The notes under the pieces were generated by a model. The model saw only the letters and a program-made list of their open reading frames with translations, had not been told where the DNA came from and searched no databases. Shown here one piece after another: positions 1 through 13,486 of a DNA stretch of 64,000 bases; position 1 is the stretch's first letter; the number at the start of each line of letters is the position of its first letter. The stretch is from Andrena cerasifolii (lineage: Eukaryota > Arthropoda > Insecta > Hymenoptera > Andrenidae). Location of the stretch: assembly GCF_050908995.1 (NCBI RefSeq), contig NC_135119.1:15252001-15316000 (forward strand). Reading direction: 5' to 3'. Both the position numbers and the translations under genes were made by a program.

Positions 1-477
1 GCGCGGCGCGTCTGCCGGAGTCTAGAAAGAGAGATGCGTTCCCGATGATATTTATCTGCCCGGCGTATGCTTGGCATGGAGAATAAGAAGCAGATGCCGT
101 CCGCGATCGCGCCTCCTAACGGATTCTGGAAACATTACTCTCGGGATTACTCCTTGCTGGATCCTTGATAGAAGCTTCACCGTTATTGCTACCGGATCGA
201 CTTCATCGCGCCGACAGCAGCTACCCTAAACCCTAAACCATGCTACAAATATGGCGGACCATCGATCGCAGACCCCCCCGAATCTCTCGGAACTAGGAAT
301 CCCGGAGTGCACTGCTCCTGGTCCGTCTTGACCGCGATGCAACGCATTTAACTTCAGTAAATATAGTTGCGCGTTAAGCTGGACCGGAGGTTAGGAAACC
401 CGCGGCAGCTACGCCGACAATGTAACGTCAAGGAGCAGGCGCATAAAGCACGCTAATCCAGCGAATCCGTGGCAAAT

Positions 478-525
478 CGCCCGCGACATCCTCGCTCGCT
501 CGCGCGAGCGAGGATGTCGCGGGCG
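478..525. repeat. perfect 22-bp GC-rich hairpin
   Basis: Arms 478-499 and 504-525 are exact reverse complements around a four-base loop (tcgc). The arms include CGACATCCTCGCTCG. Nothing nearby suggests a transposon end or a known RNA gene. Confidence 0.85.
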
Positions 526-2075
526 CTCCGCTCGGGCGGATTAAAGCGTTAACGGGTGAATGGAAAAACGGCCGTACGAAAATGATATGCTCAGATTCTT
601 GCACTCGCGCCCGACGCGCGCGGATATAAATCGATCGGCGAGCACGAGGCCTACTCGTTTGTGTGTTTTTGTTCGACCTTAGGCAGCTCGCATCACCGCG
701 GCGCACGGTACTCACGAAGACACGTAAAGAGTCGCAGCTGACTGTATTGTTCCCGGTGAAGGTAAGTCATTAATTTCCCCGCGCCAGGAACGCTGCTCGG
801 GCCCCGCGTGTGCGGGCACACCGCGCTCTCCCTCTGCGTGGGTATAAGCGTACAAGCGAGCGCGCGAACGAGCATACATTTATAGAATGTTAGTACCTTC
901 CTCGGGGGAGCATACAGTCATGGTTATTCAAACGATTGCTGCCAATTAATAGCTCCGGAAAGCTGTTCGATTTTCTGTACCGCTCTGTGAATCCTATTGC
1001 ATAAAATAGTAGCCCCATAGGGTAACGTACCTAGCAAGTGGACCTCTCTGTAGGGCATGCAGTAGATCCAGATGAAATTCAAAGTATTCAATGGTGCAGG
1101 CGGCATTGAAAAGATTTAGGAAGCTCATAGCGCATCCGGGACGTCCGCGACGTTTAAAATATCCACGGTACATATAAGGGAGGCACAGGGACTGGTACAT
1201 CGAAAGCTAAGGACAGTGACATCAGTATCGGTCTCTGGTCGAGCCATACGTTATTCAACGAACGCATAAAGACTCCTAAACGCTCTGATTATCGAAAAGG
1301 CATCGACTCGGTGGATAGCCGCGCTCCACTGCCAATGGGAAGAGATAATGCATTCGGAGGTTGTCCGTAGGTTCGAGTCGCGTGTGTCGACCGATCGGAC
1401 CGTTGTCTGATGGATGGAGATGCGTAGCCTCTATTCCCCATTCTTCCTCAATCTCGTCCCATCGTCCCGTGCCTCTCTCCCTACGTACACACATGCCTCT
1501 CCTCCGGACCATCTTCTTCCTCTTGGTCTTGTCCCTCTCTTTTATCCGCTCGCACAAAAGTAACCCCTCGGCCGGAGCAGTTGCTTACGCGCAACCGAGC
1601 CAGAGGGCCGAGCCGTGAATTCAATCTGGCGCGAGAAGGGGGAACGGAACAGATAATATGTTATTCTGGATCCCATCGGGAGACTCCAAGGATGACCCAC
1701 TGAAAGGACAGAGTCTAATTTCGGATGTACTATGATTTACCGTGCCGTTTCGCAAGGATTGAGAGATTACGGAGAACAAAAACGTCCTGCGGACACGCGG
1801 GCTTCGACAGAATATTCCGGTCGCTCGCTTCAGCCCTCCACTCGCTCGATAACGTTTAATTTTAGATGGACGATTCTCCGGGAAGATCGCGCGTGCCGAT
1901 ATCGCGATGGTTCCGACTAGCGTCCCCGAGATACCCTATATTTACATTGGTCCGCTTTTTATTGACCCTTTTTACGCTTCCAGCGATCGTTGGCCGGATC
2001 TCACAGTCTGGATAACGCCCTAACGTTATAGGCATTCCGCGTAAACGTAGATCTCATCGAGTAGGTACTAGGTAC

Positions 2076-3607
2076 TAAGGCTGTTCGAGTACTCGAATAT
2101 TCGAGTAGCTTCAAGTGCGGACCGAGCCGAGCCGGGTACCCGTAAAAACCGAGTAGCTCGAAAGAACCGAACGGCCCGAAAGAACCGAGGAACTCGAATT
2201 ATTTCGAGCGGCTCGAATAGGGGAGACCGGGGCTGGTAGGCCAGTTTTTCAGTGTTTGATTTTTAATAAATTATGTGGATGAAATATCATTAAACTGGTT
2301 AGTATATTTGATAGGTCATACATCTGGCTATCTGATTAAATTATTAAAGTTGACTCAATGTGAAAACAATTAAAGTATTTTAATGTTTTTCTAACAACTT
2401 CCATGCTGGTCAACCAGCCCCATGATCGGGGTTGGTAGACTTGTAAGTATGGGGTAGATTGACTATAGGTACAATCAGTTAAAAAAAAATACAATTAGCA
2501 ACTTATCTCGGTGGTAGTACAACAACACAATGTCACTAGAGTTATTTCATTATAAACTATTAATTATCTTTCCTTCAAATTTTAATAGTAAATTGAAATT
2601 TTTTCGACTTAAACATAAATTATAATGTATTTATAACATAATGAAATTTAAACAAAAGTAAAAATCGCTTTCTGAATAACAAAATAACAATCTAAACCTT
2701 ATTAACGTTATTAGTCAAACAGCCCCGACCGATCATTTTGACTTCAATAATCTATGTAACCTTCAATTATTTATGTATAAACAAAAATACTACGTCAATA
2801 GATCGTCTACTAAACAAACTTTGAAATAGTCCCTTAATATTTATTCTATTGTAGCTATATAGAGCGTGAAAACATAGAATCTTGAAAGAAAAAATATTTA
2901 CTTACGTAGTCAATTTTTCGACAAACGCTGATAATTTTTAAAATCGTGCGGTCGCGAGGTCGGACATAAATGCGTGGCATAGTAGAAGTGACTTCTTTCT
3001 ACAGTAAATTGTTCGGCAGTAGAGCATATGTCGGTGCAAAGTTATTAACAATTAGTCAACCTATCCCTTGTGACAACCACCCCGGTCTCCCCTATACTTG
3101 GAGCAGACTGAAATTTTCGAGCAGACCGACTGTGTCCAGTAGCTTGAAGATTGAAGCTTGAAATTTTCGGGCAATACGAATGTTTCGAATATTTAGGTTA
3201 CGAAGAAAAAAGTAAGAAGAAGAGAAAGATAACATAAAGAGAAGTGTATGAATACTTTCATAAATACACAAAAAAATGAAAAAAGAAAGATTTGAATTTA
3301 GTATTTATTTTCAAAGGTTACAGAATACTTCCATTTACAGCTTATATTTTAATTATTCACATTACTTATTGAGAACCATTATTTACATTCCCGTAGATAA
3401 ACGTAACCTAAAATATTCGAAACATTCGTATTGCTCGAAAAAATTCAAGCTTCTCGATTCTTTCGGGCCGCTCGAAAAAAATTCGAACTACTCAGTTTTA
3501 TCGAGCCGCTCGGTTCTTTCGAGCCACTCGGTTTTTACGGGTGCTGGGCTCGGCTCGAAAAACCGAGCCTGGCTCGGCTCGCCTTTCCGAGTACTCGGAC
3601 AGCCTTA
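2076..3607. mobile_element. hAT-type non-autonomous element, GC-rich ends (copy 1)
   Basis: The ends are TAAGGCTGTTCGAGTACTCG and, reversed, TAAGGCTGTCCGAGTACTCG. They are flanked by the 8-bp pair CTAGGTAC (2068-2075) and CTAAGTAC (3608-3615), one mismatch apart, as expected of the hAT superfamily. About 150 bases at each end are packed with variants of a CGAAAGAACCGAGCGGCTCGAA-like unit, probably subterminal transposase sites. The element is interrupted by a TA-flanked element at 2220-3092. No transposase is encoded. Confidence 0.8.
2220..3092. mobile_element. TA-flanked GGGGAGACCGGGGC element nested in a hAT
   Basis: It begins GGGGAGACCGGGGC and ends GGTCTCCCC, with TA on both sides (2218-2219 and 3093-3094). 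The body is AT-rich (872 bp) and has no transposase. It sits inside the GC-rich hAT element 2076-3607 and is therefore younger than it. The TA duplication suggests Tc1/mariner-type mobilisation, an inference from the target site only. Confidence 0.75.
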
Positions 3608-4513
3608 CTAAGTACCTACTGCGCGGAATTTTCTTGCAATTGCAGAGACTCCCTCGAAACAATCGAATCGGTGCTTGATCGGGAAAATGGAAACGCGCAC
3701 CGCTGGTCCAGGGCCGTGCATAAAAGAGACGAAAGAAGGACTGCACGACTTTCGTTGCCTGTCAACGGGTACAAAGTGCAGAAGTGTAGGGGAGGGTGGC
3801 GACGAGGCGTTAATTGAATTTGGGTTCGTGTGGATTATTGTGAAGCGTTTAAAGCGGCCAGAAACAAACCTATTTGCGTCGGGGAGCTTTCTCGTGGAAG
3901 ATAACAAATGATCCAGGAGGCGGCCGGCTCGCAAACTTCGGCATAAAAGCTTCAACCGAGAGAACCCGTCGTTCTCTCTCCCCCCGTTCGCCGGGATCGC
4001 TTCGTTTCTTTCTTCAACCCCTTGCGTTCTTTCGTTCGCCTCCCCTACCCTCGTCCCTGCCCGCGACAAGCTTCTCTCGAGAACCTCTCGCCACACCAGG
4101 CGAATTGAAAAGCAATAGTTTTTGAATCTATTTATAACTGTCCGTTTCACGCGGCCAACGTGCAACTGAAATCATCTAATTCAAGTATAGAGGTGCTTCG
4201 GGAAGATTCAATGGTATAGAATGGTATAGAAACAAAACATGCGTTATTGGACAACGAAAGACATCTTTGTGTAGGTAATAATGAGGTGTGAAAGAATAAT
4301 GGGAATGTGACAAACAAAGATTATCTACGTGACGCTTGTGTAAGTTGTGCGCCTTTTATCCAACTCGGTAACGTAGTAATTTAGATTGAATAATAAAGAA
4401 CGATAGCGACACAAATGTGCCACTTGCACCAGTGGTTCCTCCGATAAGTTTACTTTTTACCATAACTTAAGCATTAACTCTTGATTGTTTACAAAAGGCA
4501 ATATATTGCTAGC

Positions 4514-5806
4514 TTAACTTTTCGTGGTCACACGGGGTGTATCGCACCCCAGGCAATTTTCAAGTTCAATTGTCGCGTCTTTACGAAACTTTTGGATCTT
4601 AATATTAAAATTTAAAAATTTGCTCAATTTTAACAAAAATAATCGCTTTCTTCCACAACTATTTATTCACCTACAAAGTTCATCGTATCGAAATTTACAT
4701 TTCTAGAAAATGTTTATTACAGCAAGATTGTATCTATAAGTATTACGAATGTACAATTATCACTGAAAAGTTAAAAGATTCAAAGACACGAAAATGGTAA
4801 CTGAAAAATGACGCTGGGCTGTGCAGTATACTCCATGTGACTAATTTCTGATTATAAGAAGGTGTTACCACTAGAGCTGTTCGGGTACTCGAATAAAGGT
4901 CGGTTTATACAGCCACCGAGCCGAGCCTTCCGTGCTGTGCCGAGCCTCTATGGTAAGCTTATGGAGGCAAGGAGCCGCCGAGCTCGGTGGAAACTCGGCG
5001 GCTCCTCGTTGGCTGCGTTCGTTGAGACGACAGGCCGGACGGGCCGAGTCCGTGCCCTGTCGAAGTGCAACGTTGCTGGATTTTATGCTCCCAACACGTA
5101 GGGTAAGTCCCGTAGACGCGATCGACCTAATATAAAATCGCTATTAAAACTAATACAGATATTACTTCTGAACATATAGGTTTGTTCTGATAAAATAAGC
5201 ATCCACCGAGCTCGGCGGCTCCTCGCCTCCATAAGCTTACTATAGAGGCTCGGCACGGCACGGACGGCCCGGCTCGGTGGCTGTATAACCCGACCGTAAA
5301 GCGAGCCGAGCCTGGCTCCGCTCGACCGACCGGGTACCCGAAAAATCTGGGTAGTCCGAATCGTTTCGGGCCGCCTGGAAGAAGCGGATAGCCCGAATTG
5401 CTTCGGGCCAAGCACCCGTTTCCAAGTGGGTATTGATTAATTTATAATCTTGAAGTTTACTTATTAAAAGAATTTCTAGCTACTTTCAAACCCCTCGCGC
5501 TTGTGCGAACTTCGCATTACTCATGTTTTCCTCGTATCTAGCGTGGGTATATAAATTTTTGGAGGGTGTAGTTTTGTGCAAAATATAGTGCTTATGTATC
5601 CGATTCTTCCGGGCGGCCCGAAACGATTCGCACTACCCGGACTTTTCAAGCAGCCCTATAAAATTCGAGCTACCCGGATCTTTCGGGCCGCCCGGATTTT
5701 ACGGGTACCCGGCTCGGCTCGGAAACCGAATCCCGGCTCGGTCTGAATTTCAAGCCGCCCGAATATTCGAGCACTCGAACGGCCCCAGTGACCACGACGG
5801 ATTGAA
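4514..5806. mobile_element. TTAA-type element (CCCTTCGTGGTCAC family), split by a hAT insertion
   Basis: The left half (4514-4871) starts TTAACTTTTCGTGGTCAC and shares the GGGGTGTATCGCACCCC hairpin and much of its body with the intact copy at 34041-34377. The right tip resumes at 5788 as GTGACCACGACGG after a 916-bp hAT insertion. The terminal TTAA on the right has decayed to TTGAA. It is the older of the two copies. Confidence 0.65.
4872..5787. mobile_element. hAT-type non-autonomous element, GC-rich ends (copy 2)
   Basis: The ends TAGAGCTGTTCGGGTACTCGA and, reversed, TGGGGCCGTTCGAGTGCTCG resemble the element at 2076. Flanking octamers are GTTACCAC (4864-4871) and GTGACCAC (5788-5795), one mismatch. 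Inside, an inverted repeat of about 90 bp pairs 4900-4990 with 5203-5294, so a shorter fold-back unit occupies the left half. The right half holds repeated CGGGCCGCCCGAA-like motifs. No transposase is encoded. Confidence 0.75.
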
Positions 5807-6366
5807 TCCATCAACTGGCTTTTATGTACATCTGTCAGAAGTAAGTGCAACGTTTTAAGGCACTTTTAATCGCGCACGTATCGAGGGAACTTTCCACCCC
5901 AAACCTAAATTCATTTATCGAACTTTCGATGCCCCTAGCGGTGCTCCCTTTCAATCCTTAAACTTTGCGTTCATTGAGTATCATCAATAGAAATAACGCC
6001 TACTCGCGAAAGTGGTCCGCCCGCGGCACCCAGATTCTCTCTCTTTCCGCATACAATTTCCCTGAAGCCATTTCCCAAGCACGCAGCGGCGCGCGTACCA
6101 AGTCGCGGCGCATCCGCCTCGGCCGGTTGTCACGGCTCATAAATAGCGGGTGCCTTTTGAAAATGATCACTACGGCGGAATTTATAACCAAGGAGTTAGC
6201 CGCACGGCGGGTCGAACGTGTCAGCTTTTATCAGACGAAATAGATCCGGTCGTCTTTCCTGCGCAAGCTTAACGGCCGACAGAGAGCCGAAAGGGTCGGA
6301 CGTGCGGTAACAGGTGGATCGCGTAGCGACAGCGCGGATCGGCTGATCGTCGACCGGGACGGGCTC

Positions 6367-6420
6367 CTCGTCGTCGTCGTCGTCGTCGTGGTCGTGGTCG
6401 TCGTCTTCGTCGTCTTGGTC
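6367..6420. repeat. CGT-rich microsatellite
   Basis: An imperfect run of CGT/GTC triplets with TGG interruptions. On the minus strand it creates Thr/Arg-rich open frames, which are not taken as genes. Confidence 0.85.
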
Positions 6421-8073
6421 GTGGAATGTCGACAGGTCGTTGATTTTGCTGGCCGACTGGCGATCTTTGGCCGGCGATTGGCCGCCAGCTGCGAAAGCAC
6501 CGAAAGGTCACAAATCAGCCGGGATAGAGGCTGAATGACGCAAAACACGCCTAGATAAATTTAAATTGCACACGGACCAGGGGCCTAACCGCCACCGCCC
6601 GATTCTTGTCGCGTTTTCGTGAAACTCCGTGGGCGCCACTGGCCGCGCGCCAGTCGTCGACGTCTCACGATCTGATCCCTATCGTCGTCGTTGCTCTTTG
6701 GTCCTCAGAGGAATGGACGTGACGCGCAGGTCGCGAAAAATCCGTCTAGCAGCGGTTCGTTCGTCACGCGACGAGGACGCAGAGTAGGCCACAGAGAGGA
6801 GGCCGTACCCCCCAGCCCTCTCGCAGGGTAGATGATCAGTTTTCGGGTGTGAAGTTGGCGCGACTTTGGAATCGCAATCGTTCACGTCAGAGGGTGTCTT
6901 TGATTCGGAGAGCGATGTGTTTTCGCTTGGTTTCAGGCTCCTAACTCGTGTCCGAGCGTGTTTGTATTATACACTCGCGTTATGGTACTTGTAGCTTCAT
7001 CAGGATCAAAGGAGACCCTGGTACTTTGGTGTTTCTATTTATCTCCTTGGTACCAGACAGCTTGGTAATAGATTCCGCTCATAAAGCTGGCGAGAGTGCT
7101 ATTGAATCTATTCAAAAGCCTTATGCTGTGTAAACTCAACTACAAATTCAGTTAACACCTTACATTTGCCACGTTCTTAGAATTATATATCCTTTCGAAA
7201 TAAACTACCCGCCAGTGCTTACGGACGCTTCGTGGTTGCGTTCCTCCTCCCAAGTAAGCAGGCGGGGGAACGGTAAAAGCGAAAGTAAATACCAGGATTA
7301 GAAACTAGAGAATCAGTTCTGGACTAAAAATAATGCAGTCTGTTCAGCCGATGCTTTCGCCGTTGTATCGCGCGAAGCTGGAAAGACAGGGAGCTGGATC
7401 GAGAGGGGAAGACGAGGCACGTAGCTGTCGCTTCGAAAGTGGAAGGAGAATAGACGAAGAAGTAGCAGAAGGAACAGAGGAGCAGAGGCTACGCGAAACT
7501 GTTAGCCAAGTATCCGAGCCGAAACAACGACAACTTTTTAAGAGTCATTATCTCGTTGGCGCGGCCGCAGGATCTTGAGGCTGTGGACCACCTAGGCTTG
7601 AAAGATGCAATCGTAATTGCATAATAGGCACGATAAACTGGCCGGGTTATTTATGAACCTCCTCTCTTCTTTTGTCGGCCGTGTCAATGGGGAGGTGGGT
7701 ATTTGAACGGCGCTGGATGTGTTTCAGTGGATCGGTCCACGTTGTCGGGCCCGAGTAGATTTTAGATTTACATCGTCTTTGTCGTCGTGCCACGCGGTAC
7801 CCCTTCCCCGTCGGTTAATCTCTCCAGCGAGGATTGATGATTTATAATTTCTTCGGAGTCAGATTCCTGTTGGGAGCTATAAATACTTGTTGTTCCAGGC
7901 ACGTCGTGTCGGAGTCTGATTTTTGTCGACAAGCAGGTACTGGGTACGTTCGCCTGCCGCTTTAAACTTCAAACCCGAGAAGATTCGTTATTCTTGCGAG
8001 TAAGAAGGAATTGCAGCACCTGCCGCGCTATTCGCGCTTCTCTGAAATCTGAAATGTTCTCTGCCTGTAGGTA

Positions 8074-8965
8074 GGGTAGGTTGGGGCTAAAAGTCCCGTT
8101 TTTTTATATAAACCTGTGTAAAATTTAGTAATAACAATCTAGAGAGATCTGGTGTTATTTTGTATAAACTATAACTATTATGCTTTACGTTCACGAAGTT
8201 CGTTTGTTGATATTGTTATTTTCTGTTGAGTTATACCACAAAATGTTTGTCAATGCAAAATGGACTTCTTGCCCCACGCACGGGGCAAAAAGTCCCTGTC
8301 TTTTCGTGTAATATTAAACGAAATAAGTAAAAAACTCTTTTCAAATCAACAAATATTTATTGAACCGATTTTTGTTGGTACCTATAGATACATTATTGAA
8401 AGGAGTGCACGACTTCTTTAACAAAAAATAAAAATATAAGTCAAAGGTTCACTTTGAACTAAAAACTAAAAGAAAATCGCTCAGCTAAAACAAAAACACT
8501 ATTTAAAGACTTTGGCATCATTTCTTTATACTTCAGCCATCTTATTATGTAAACAAATAACAAAATATATGTTTTCAGTCTGAGGGACTTCTTGCCGCAA
8601 TGGTACCTCTATAGTTTCTGCCATATATACGTTAGAAAATATTATCATTCAGCAATAAACAATATCATGCACACATTACTACAGGAACATACAATCTTAA
8701 CGTACATGGCTGATACGCTTTTAAATTGTGGTTCACTTCGTATGAAACAATAAAGACGACATATTTCTTTTGGTTTTCGATACATAAAATAACGAAGGAG
8801 TCGCGTAATTCGCACGAACGTCCAGGGGCGACTGGCGACTCTGTAGTCACCTCCGTTTCTTCTCGCCTTTTACATAGTATACCGCGAGACTCAATACATT
8901 GCCTAGGAATAGAGATTTTGAACTCGGTACTTTTTACCCGCCGGACTTTTAGCCCCACTCTACCC
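8074..8965. mobile_element. TA-flanked GGGTAGGTTGGGGC element
   Basis: The left end GGGTAGGTTGGGGCTAAAAG mirrors the right end, which reversed reads GGGTAGAGTGGGGCTAAAAG. TA precedes the left end (8072-8073); the right flank is TG, one change from TA. The 892-bp AT-rich body encodes no transposase. The tips relate it to the elements at 2220, 19363, 19632 and 46536. Confidence 0.7.
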
Positions 8966-11900
8966 TGCTTTGGAACGTCGAAATTGCGCAACACCCCCAG
9001 TGACGGTTAATTTCTTGTTAGTCATTAGGTCGCGAATCGCATGATGTTCCATTTGTTCCTTTGGCATTCCCCGATCGATCGGTCAGATGGAAACGGTCGA
9101 TAGGGCCGTGGTACTCGCGCTGGTATCAGATAACCACTTAGATACGCGTGGCAGGGGTTAGCGGTGGTATGATTCTATATATACTTTCGTAGAATCCGCT
9201 GCTGAACTGCATACTGGGACTACACACGTGCACTATCATGCGTGCAACGTTTGCCGTGGCCTGTGGAATGCGACACGCGGTCGTTTCCCGACCGTCAGAT
9301 TCTGATTCTGTCCAGCCCGCTTAATCGAGCAATTCTACTCGCGCGTACCGCGCGGCTCACCAGTTGCTCGCCTCTTCGCTGATGCTTTCACGACAAAGAC
9401 GATTAATTGCGCGTCCAGCCAGATAATTCCGTCCCGCTTTCCGGGGATACATCTGAATTGCGTTCGTCGGCGATTCGTTTGATCGGATCTTATTGCTCTC
9501 CTCCTGCCAGTATTAGGAGACCGTTGAATTTCCTCCACTCGACAGAGACTCTTTTCAACTGGTTCCACCGCGCATCGATTAAACGTTGATCCCCGGGCTT
9601 CAATTGGCCGATCACGTGGCCAGAAATCCTCACACTCGGCTGAAGGGTAAAGGGACAAGAGATAAGAGATACACCGCTACAGATTTATCAGACCATAGAC
9701 GATGCTTAGGCACCGAATCCAGAATCACGTATCGAGCTTTCGGATCCCAGGCCTCGCCTCGCCAGGGAAACGTCACGAAAGTTCGCCCGAGGTTATCCCG
9801 GTCACGCGTTAGTCAGCCTTAGCCAGCCGGTCTGTCAGTCAGCCCGGTCAGAAACAGTCTCGGGACTGGCAGCCTCACAGTCAGTGACACGTTCGGTACA
9901 GAATACTCGGTGCGAATACGTACACCCAGACGTGTGCGTGCGCGCTCCACAGCGGCAGCGGCCCATTCTATTAAGAGCGAGCCACGAAAACGCTAGACGA
10001 CACGAGGTGACACCGAGATGCCTGACACGACACGGTCCTGCGCTTAGCGCAGTCTTTCCTTCCACACCGGTGTCGCGTCCCCGTCTTAACAGCACCGACA
10101 GCTACGCGACTCGATGACCCTGTCGTGCTCCCACCTCCGCCACCCCTCGTTCCCCGGGTGTCAAACATTTTTGCTCGGCCGCGATCTTCGGTGACGCCTG
10201 ACCGGAAAATACAGCTTCGATTTGTCGCAGAGGAAAGGTATTATTAGGCCCGGTGAATTTTTTTTCAGGGCTCCTACGGCCTCGATGACGCCATTCTCCT
10301 TGCCTTTCGATCCGCGTCTCTTTCCTTCGACGACGGTGGCCTGACAGCGGCACGGGGACTCGAAAATCTCGCATGCTTATCTCGATATTCCCGGCATACG
10401 ATGAACGACACTTGTCTCCGATTCTGTTTTCGTTCATACCGAGGGATACCTAACTCGACCGGCCGTGTCACCGAGATAGTGGCAGATCCGTATCAATTTT
10501 CCTCGATCGGAGGAAAAAAGAGAGGCAAGAGGTGCGCGGATCGGGTACCTACGTCGAAACGACGACGCGTATCCCGACTTTCACTGGGTCCGCATTCTTC
10601 CGTGCAGCCGCGGTGCATCGACGCCGACGAGACACTGACAGCGATTAATCATCGGGGCCTGCTCCGAGAGAAAGAAGTTTGAGGCCCGGCCTTGCATTCG
10701 AGTCACGGAATCACGCCAGTTCGCGGCTATCTTTATCACCGGTTGATAATGGATCATTATCCGGAACACGGGGCTTTGTTCGCGCCTCGAGCCGAATACG
10801 AATCCGCGGACGCATTGAAATTCGTTGAAAAGGCGGCGCGGCGCTCGGTTGCGCGCCGCGCCGGCCCAACACACGCGGGCTTTGTTGTTGCGAATCTTTG
10901 CTCGTTGCCGTTCTTTCTGCGCGGCTCGATGCGACGTCCACGAAACGCGCGGCCGCGGCCATTAATCATCCGGGACGATTTAGAAAAAGCATCGGCGCGC
11001 TGTCCTTCCCGATGACATAGCCTGGACGCTCTCGGTTCATAGTTCATACTACTTGATATTATAGTTCCAACCGTGTTCGCGATGAAGTTTCATTCCCGTT
11101 CGATTGACACGCCACGAGGATACGAGGCCACGGAGCCGCGAGTTTTTGCCGTTCATCCTCTTCCGTGCGGTGTGACGTAATTCGTGGCGAGGCAACACCG
11201 AGCCCTAGTTAAAGGATAAGTCCAAGTTGTACGATTCCCATCTCTTAGAGGTTCCGACGAACCTCGACAACTAAACGCAACAACAGGCTCGATTGTTAAT
11301 CTCAGCTGTCTGCGCACCACCGTTCAATTACCCCAATACGCTGCTCTTCCCCGGGGTTTAATTTTCAAATCTCCACGGCCTCGACGGCATCGATAATACC
11401 TACCCCCCATCCCTCGGAATTTAGTGCCTACGCCTTTCGGTTCGAGGCTCGTCTAGCTTGTTCGAAGGATACTTTAATCGCACGCGACTGCTGGCGGGCT
11501 CGAAACGGTGCGAGGCACGTAACGGGAGGAACACGGACAACCCGCAAATTGGTTGAAAAATTGCGGGGGAGAGAGGAGAGTGACCATCGCTGGCATGGAG
11601 GAGGCCGATTGTCCCCGCGGTGTGCGCGCCACGCCATAGGTTGTATCGACGTCAGCGGGACACGGATAGCAATTAATCACCAGAAAGGATCCATAGAGAG
11701 GATCGGGCCAGGCTGGATCCCCTGGGCCCCGTGCACGGGCGGCGGTTCGCGTGCCGGCTTAGTTCGCGCGTTCGGCTGTCGTATAATAATGAGCCAGCCA
11801 GAAAAAGGAATTCCGTTTGTCTGTTACAAAACGGCTAGGTGTGCGCGGACGAGTCGCGCGGCGGACCACTATTTATTAAAAAGTCAAGCCAACGACGTGC

Positions 11901-13486
11901 TACATCGGGAGGAAAGCGATAACGCAGTGCTTCCAAGGGCTCGGTCATTAAGCCTCGCTGGACACCTCGTCCCTTCCCTCCCGGCGAACGAATTTTCACG
12001 CTCCAACGTTCCGCGCCTGCAAGCCCCGGCGCTGAGCTTCACTTGCTAATTTTTAGGACACGAGCATGTTCCAACGGCCTCACAAAAACTTTCTCGAGCG
12101 TTTCACGCGCCCTCTCGCCTACCCGAGAAGCTTGCTTTTCGCACACGCGACTGCCGCAGTTCTTGCAGTTCTACCGACGTCCCTGAGCAGCCTGCGCTCG
12201 GCTCTCCCCCTTGCAGCGCTATTAATAGCGTGTTCATTATTGCTGTAAATGAGCCGACCCTTTAATATCCGCATTGACATGGATCTACGATCACCCTGGG
12301 GCGAAAGAGATGCGACCCTGTCTCACCTCGCACCTGCTCAACTCGACCATCCGAAACGAACGATTTCTGTCTTTCCTTTGTATCAAAGAGGTAGAGAGAG
12401 GGAAAACACACGTGCCTATTAATCATAATTGCCTGGAAATATATCAATGAAATTGTTTAAAAGAAAAAAGAAGAAGAGAAAGTCGAAATAATAACATGCG
12501 ATCGAATTCACACATCGATCGATTCTTTATTCCGAAGCGATCGTTGGACACTTACTCGGTTTCAATTAATTTAAGACACAAAGTTCTAAGCGACAACTAA
12601 ATCAGAATATTTAACGGCAGGTAGTCGCCGCGGAGAGCTAGAAAAGCAGAAGTAACAGGTTATTGATATTTAAAGCCGGCCTCGAGGTTTCTCCGATGCT
12701 CGTTACACGAGCTATTCATTTAACGGATAGTCGCCGCTTTTGCAACGCGGAGGAGATAGGTGTAGCAGGCGGAGTATCGTAATAACAGCGTTGCAAAATT
12801 ATTTATGGCCCGGGCGTGCAGAGTAAATAGGTAAAACAGCTGCCAAGTGACCAGTTCGCGATTCAGTAGCTACGCCCGACGTATTAACCACCACTCGTTG
12901 AAATAATTAACGAACTCGTGAAGCGTTACGGGTTCCGTGTTCCCCACTTTCGTGCACCGCGCGGCTTCGTCCCCTTTTGTTCCCGTTCGTTCGATGATTG
13001 CCCTCGAGTGCATTCCGATATCTTTAGCCGCGTCCAGCGGTTCCGGGGCTTCGTTCATTCCTCGCACTGCTCTTCGTTCGCCTTGCAGCACGCGAGCAAT
13101 CAAGTCGGTAACACCGGCTCGAGACTCGCAAGTTTCAACTATCCGAACCGACTAGAATTCACCATACGTCCGGTCGAATGAACTCCGGTTTTGTATTCCT
13201 GGGAAACAGTCCATTAGCCGTGTCGGTGAACCGGCTCTGTTCGTTATCAGTTGCCACCGATAATTCTGGGGAACCTGTTGAAGCGATGTCGACACGGGAA
13301 ACGCAGGTACATTCCCAAAGCAGTCGTTTCGGCGGTACTGATAAAACGCTGTTGCGCGAAGGCAGCGACGAGGAGGGTCGAACGGACCCTTAGATCGCAC
13401 TACTCTTCGGCTACTGTGAACCGAGTCGCGTACTCGGTGGCACTGTGTTAAACTTTTCACCCACAGAAACACTGCTGATCCGTTTG

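Noticed and set aside
225..240. Telomere-like CCCTAAACCCTAAACC
   Set aside because: Only two units of a plant-type repeat in unique DNA; insect telomeres usually use TTAGG, so chance is the best reading.
11549..12049. A 166-codon plus-strand frame near the Scr acceptor, considered as an earlier Scr exon
   Set aside because: It has no YPWM, no MSSYQFVNS and no Scr-like composition, and minus-strand frames overlap it.
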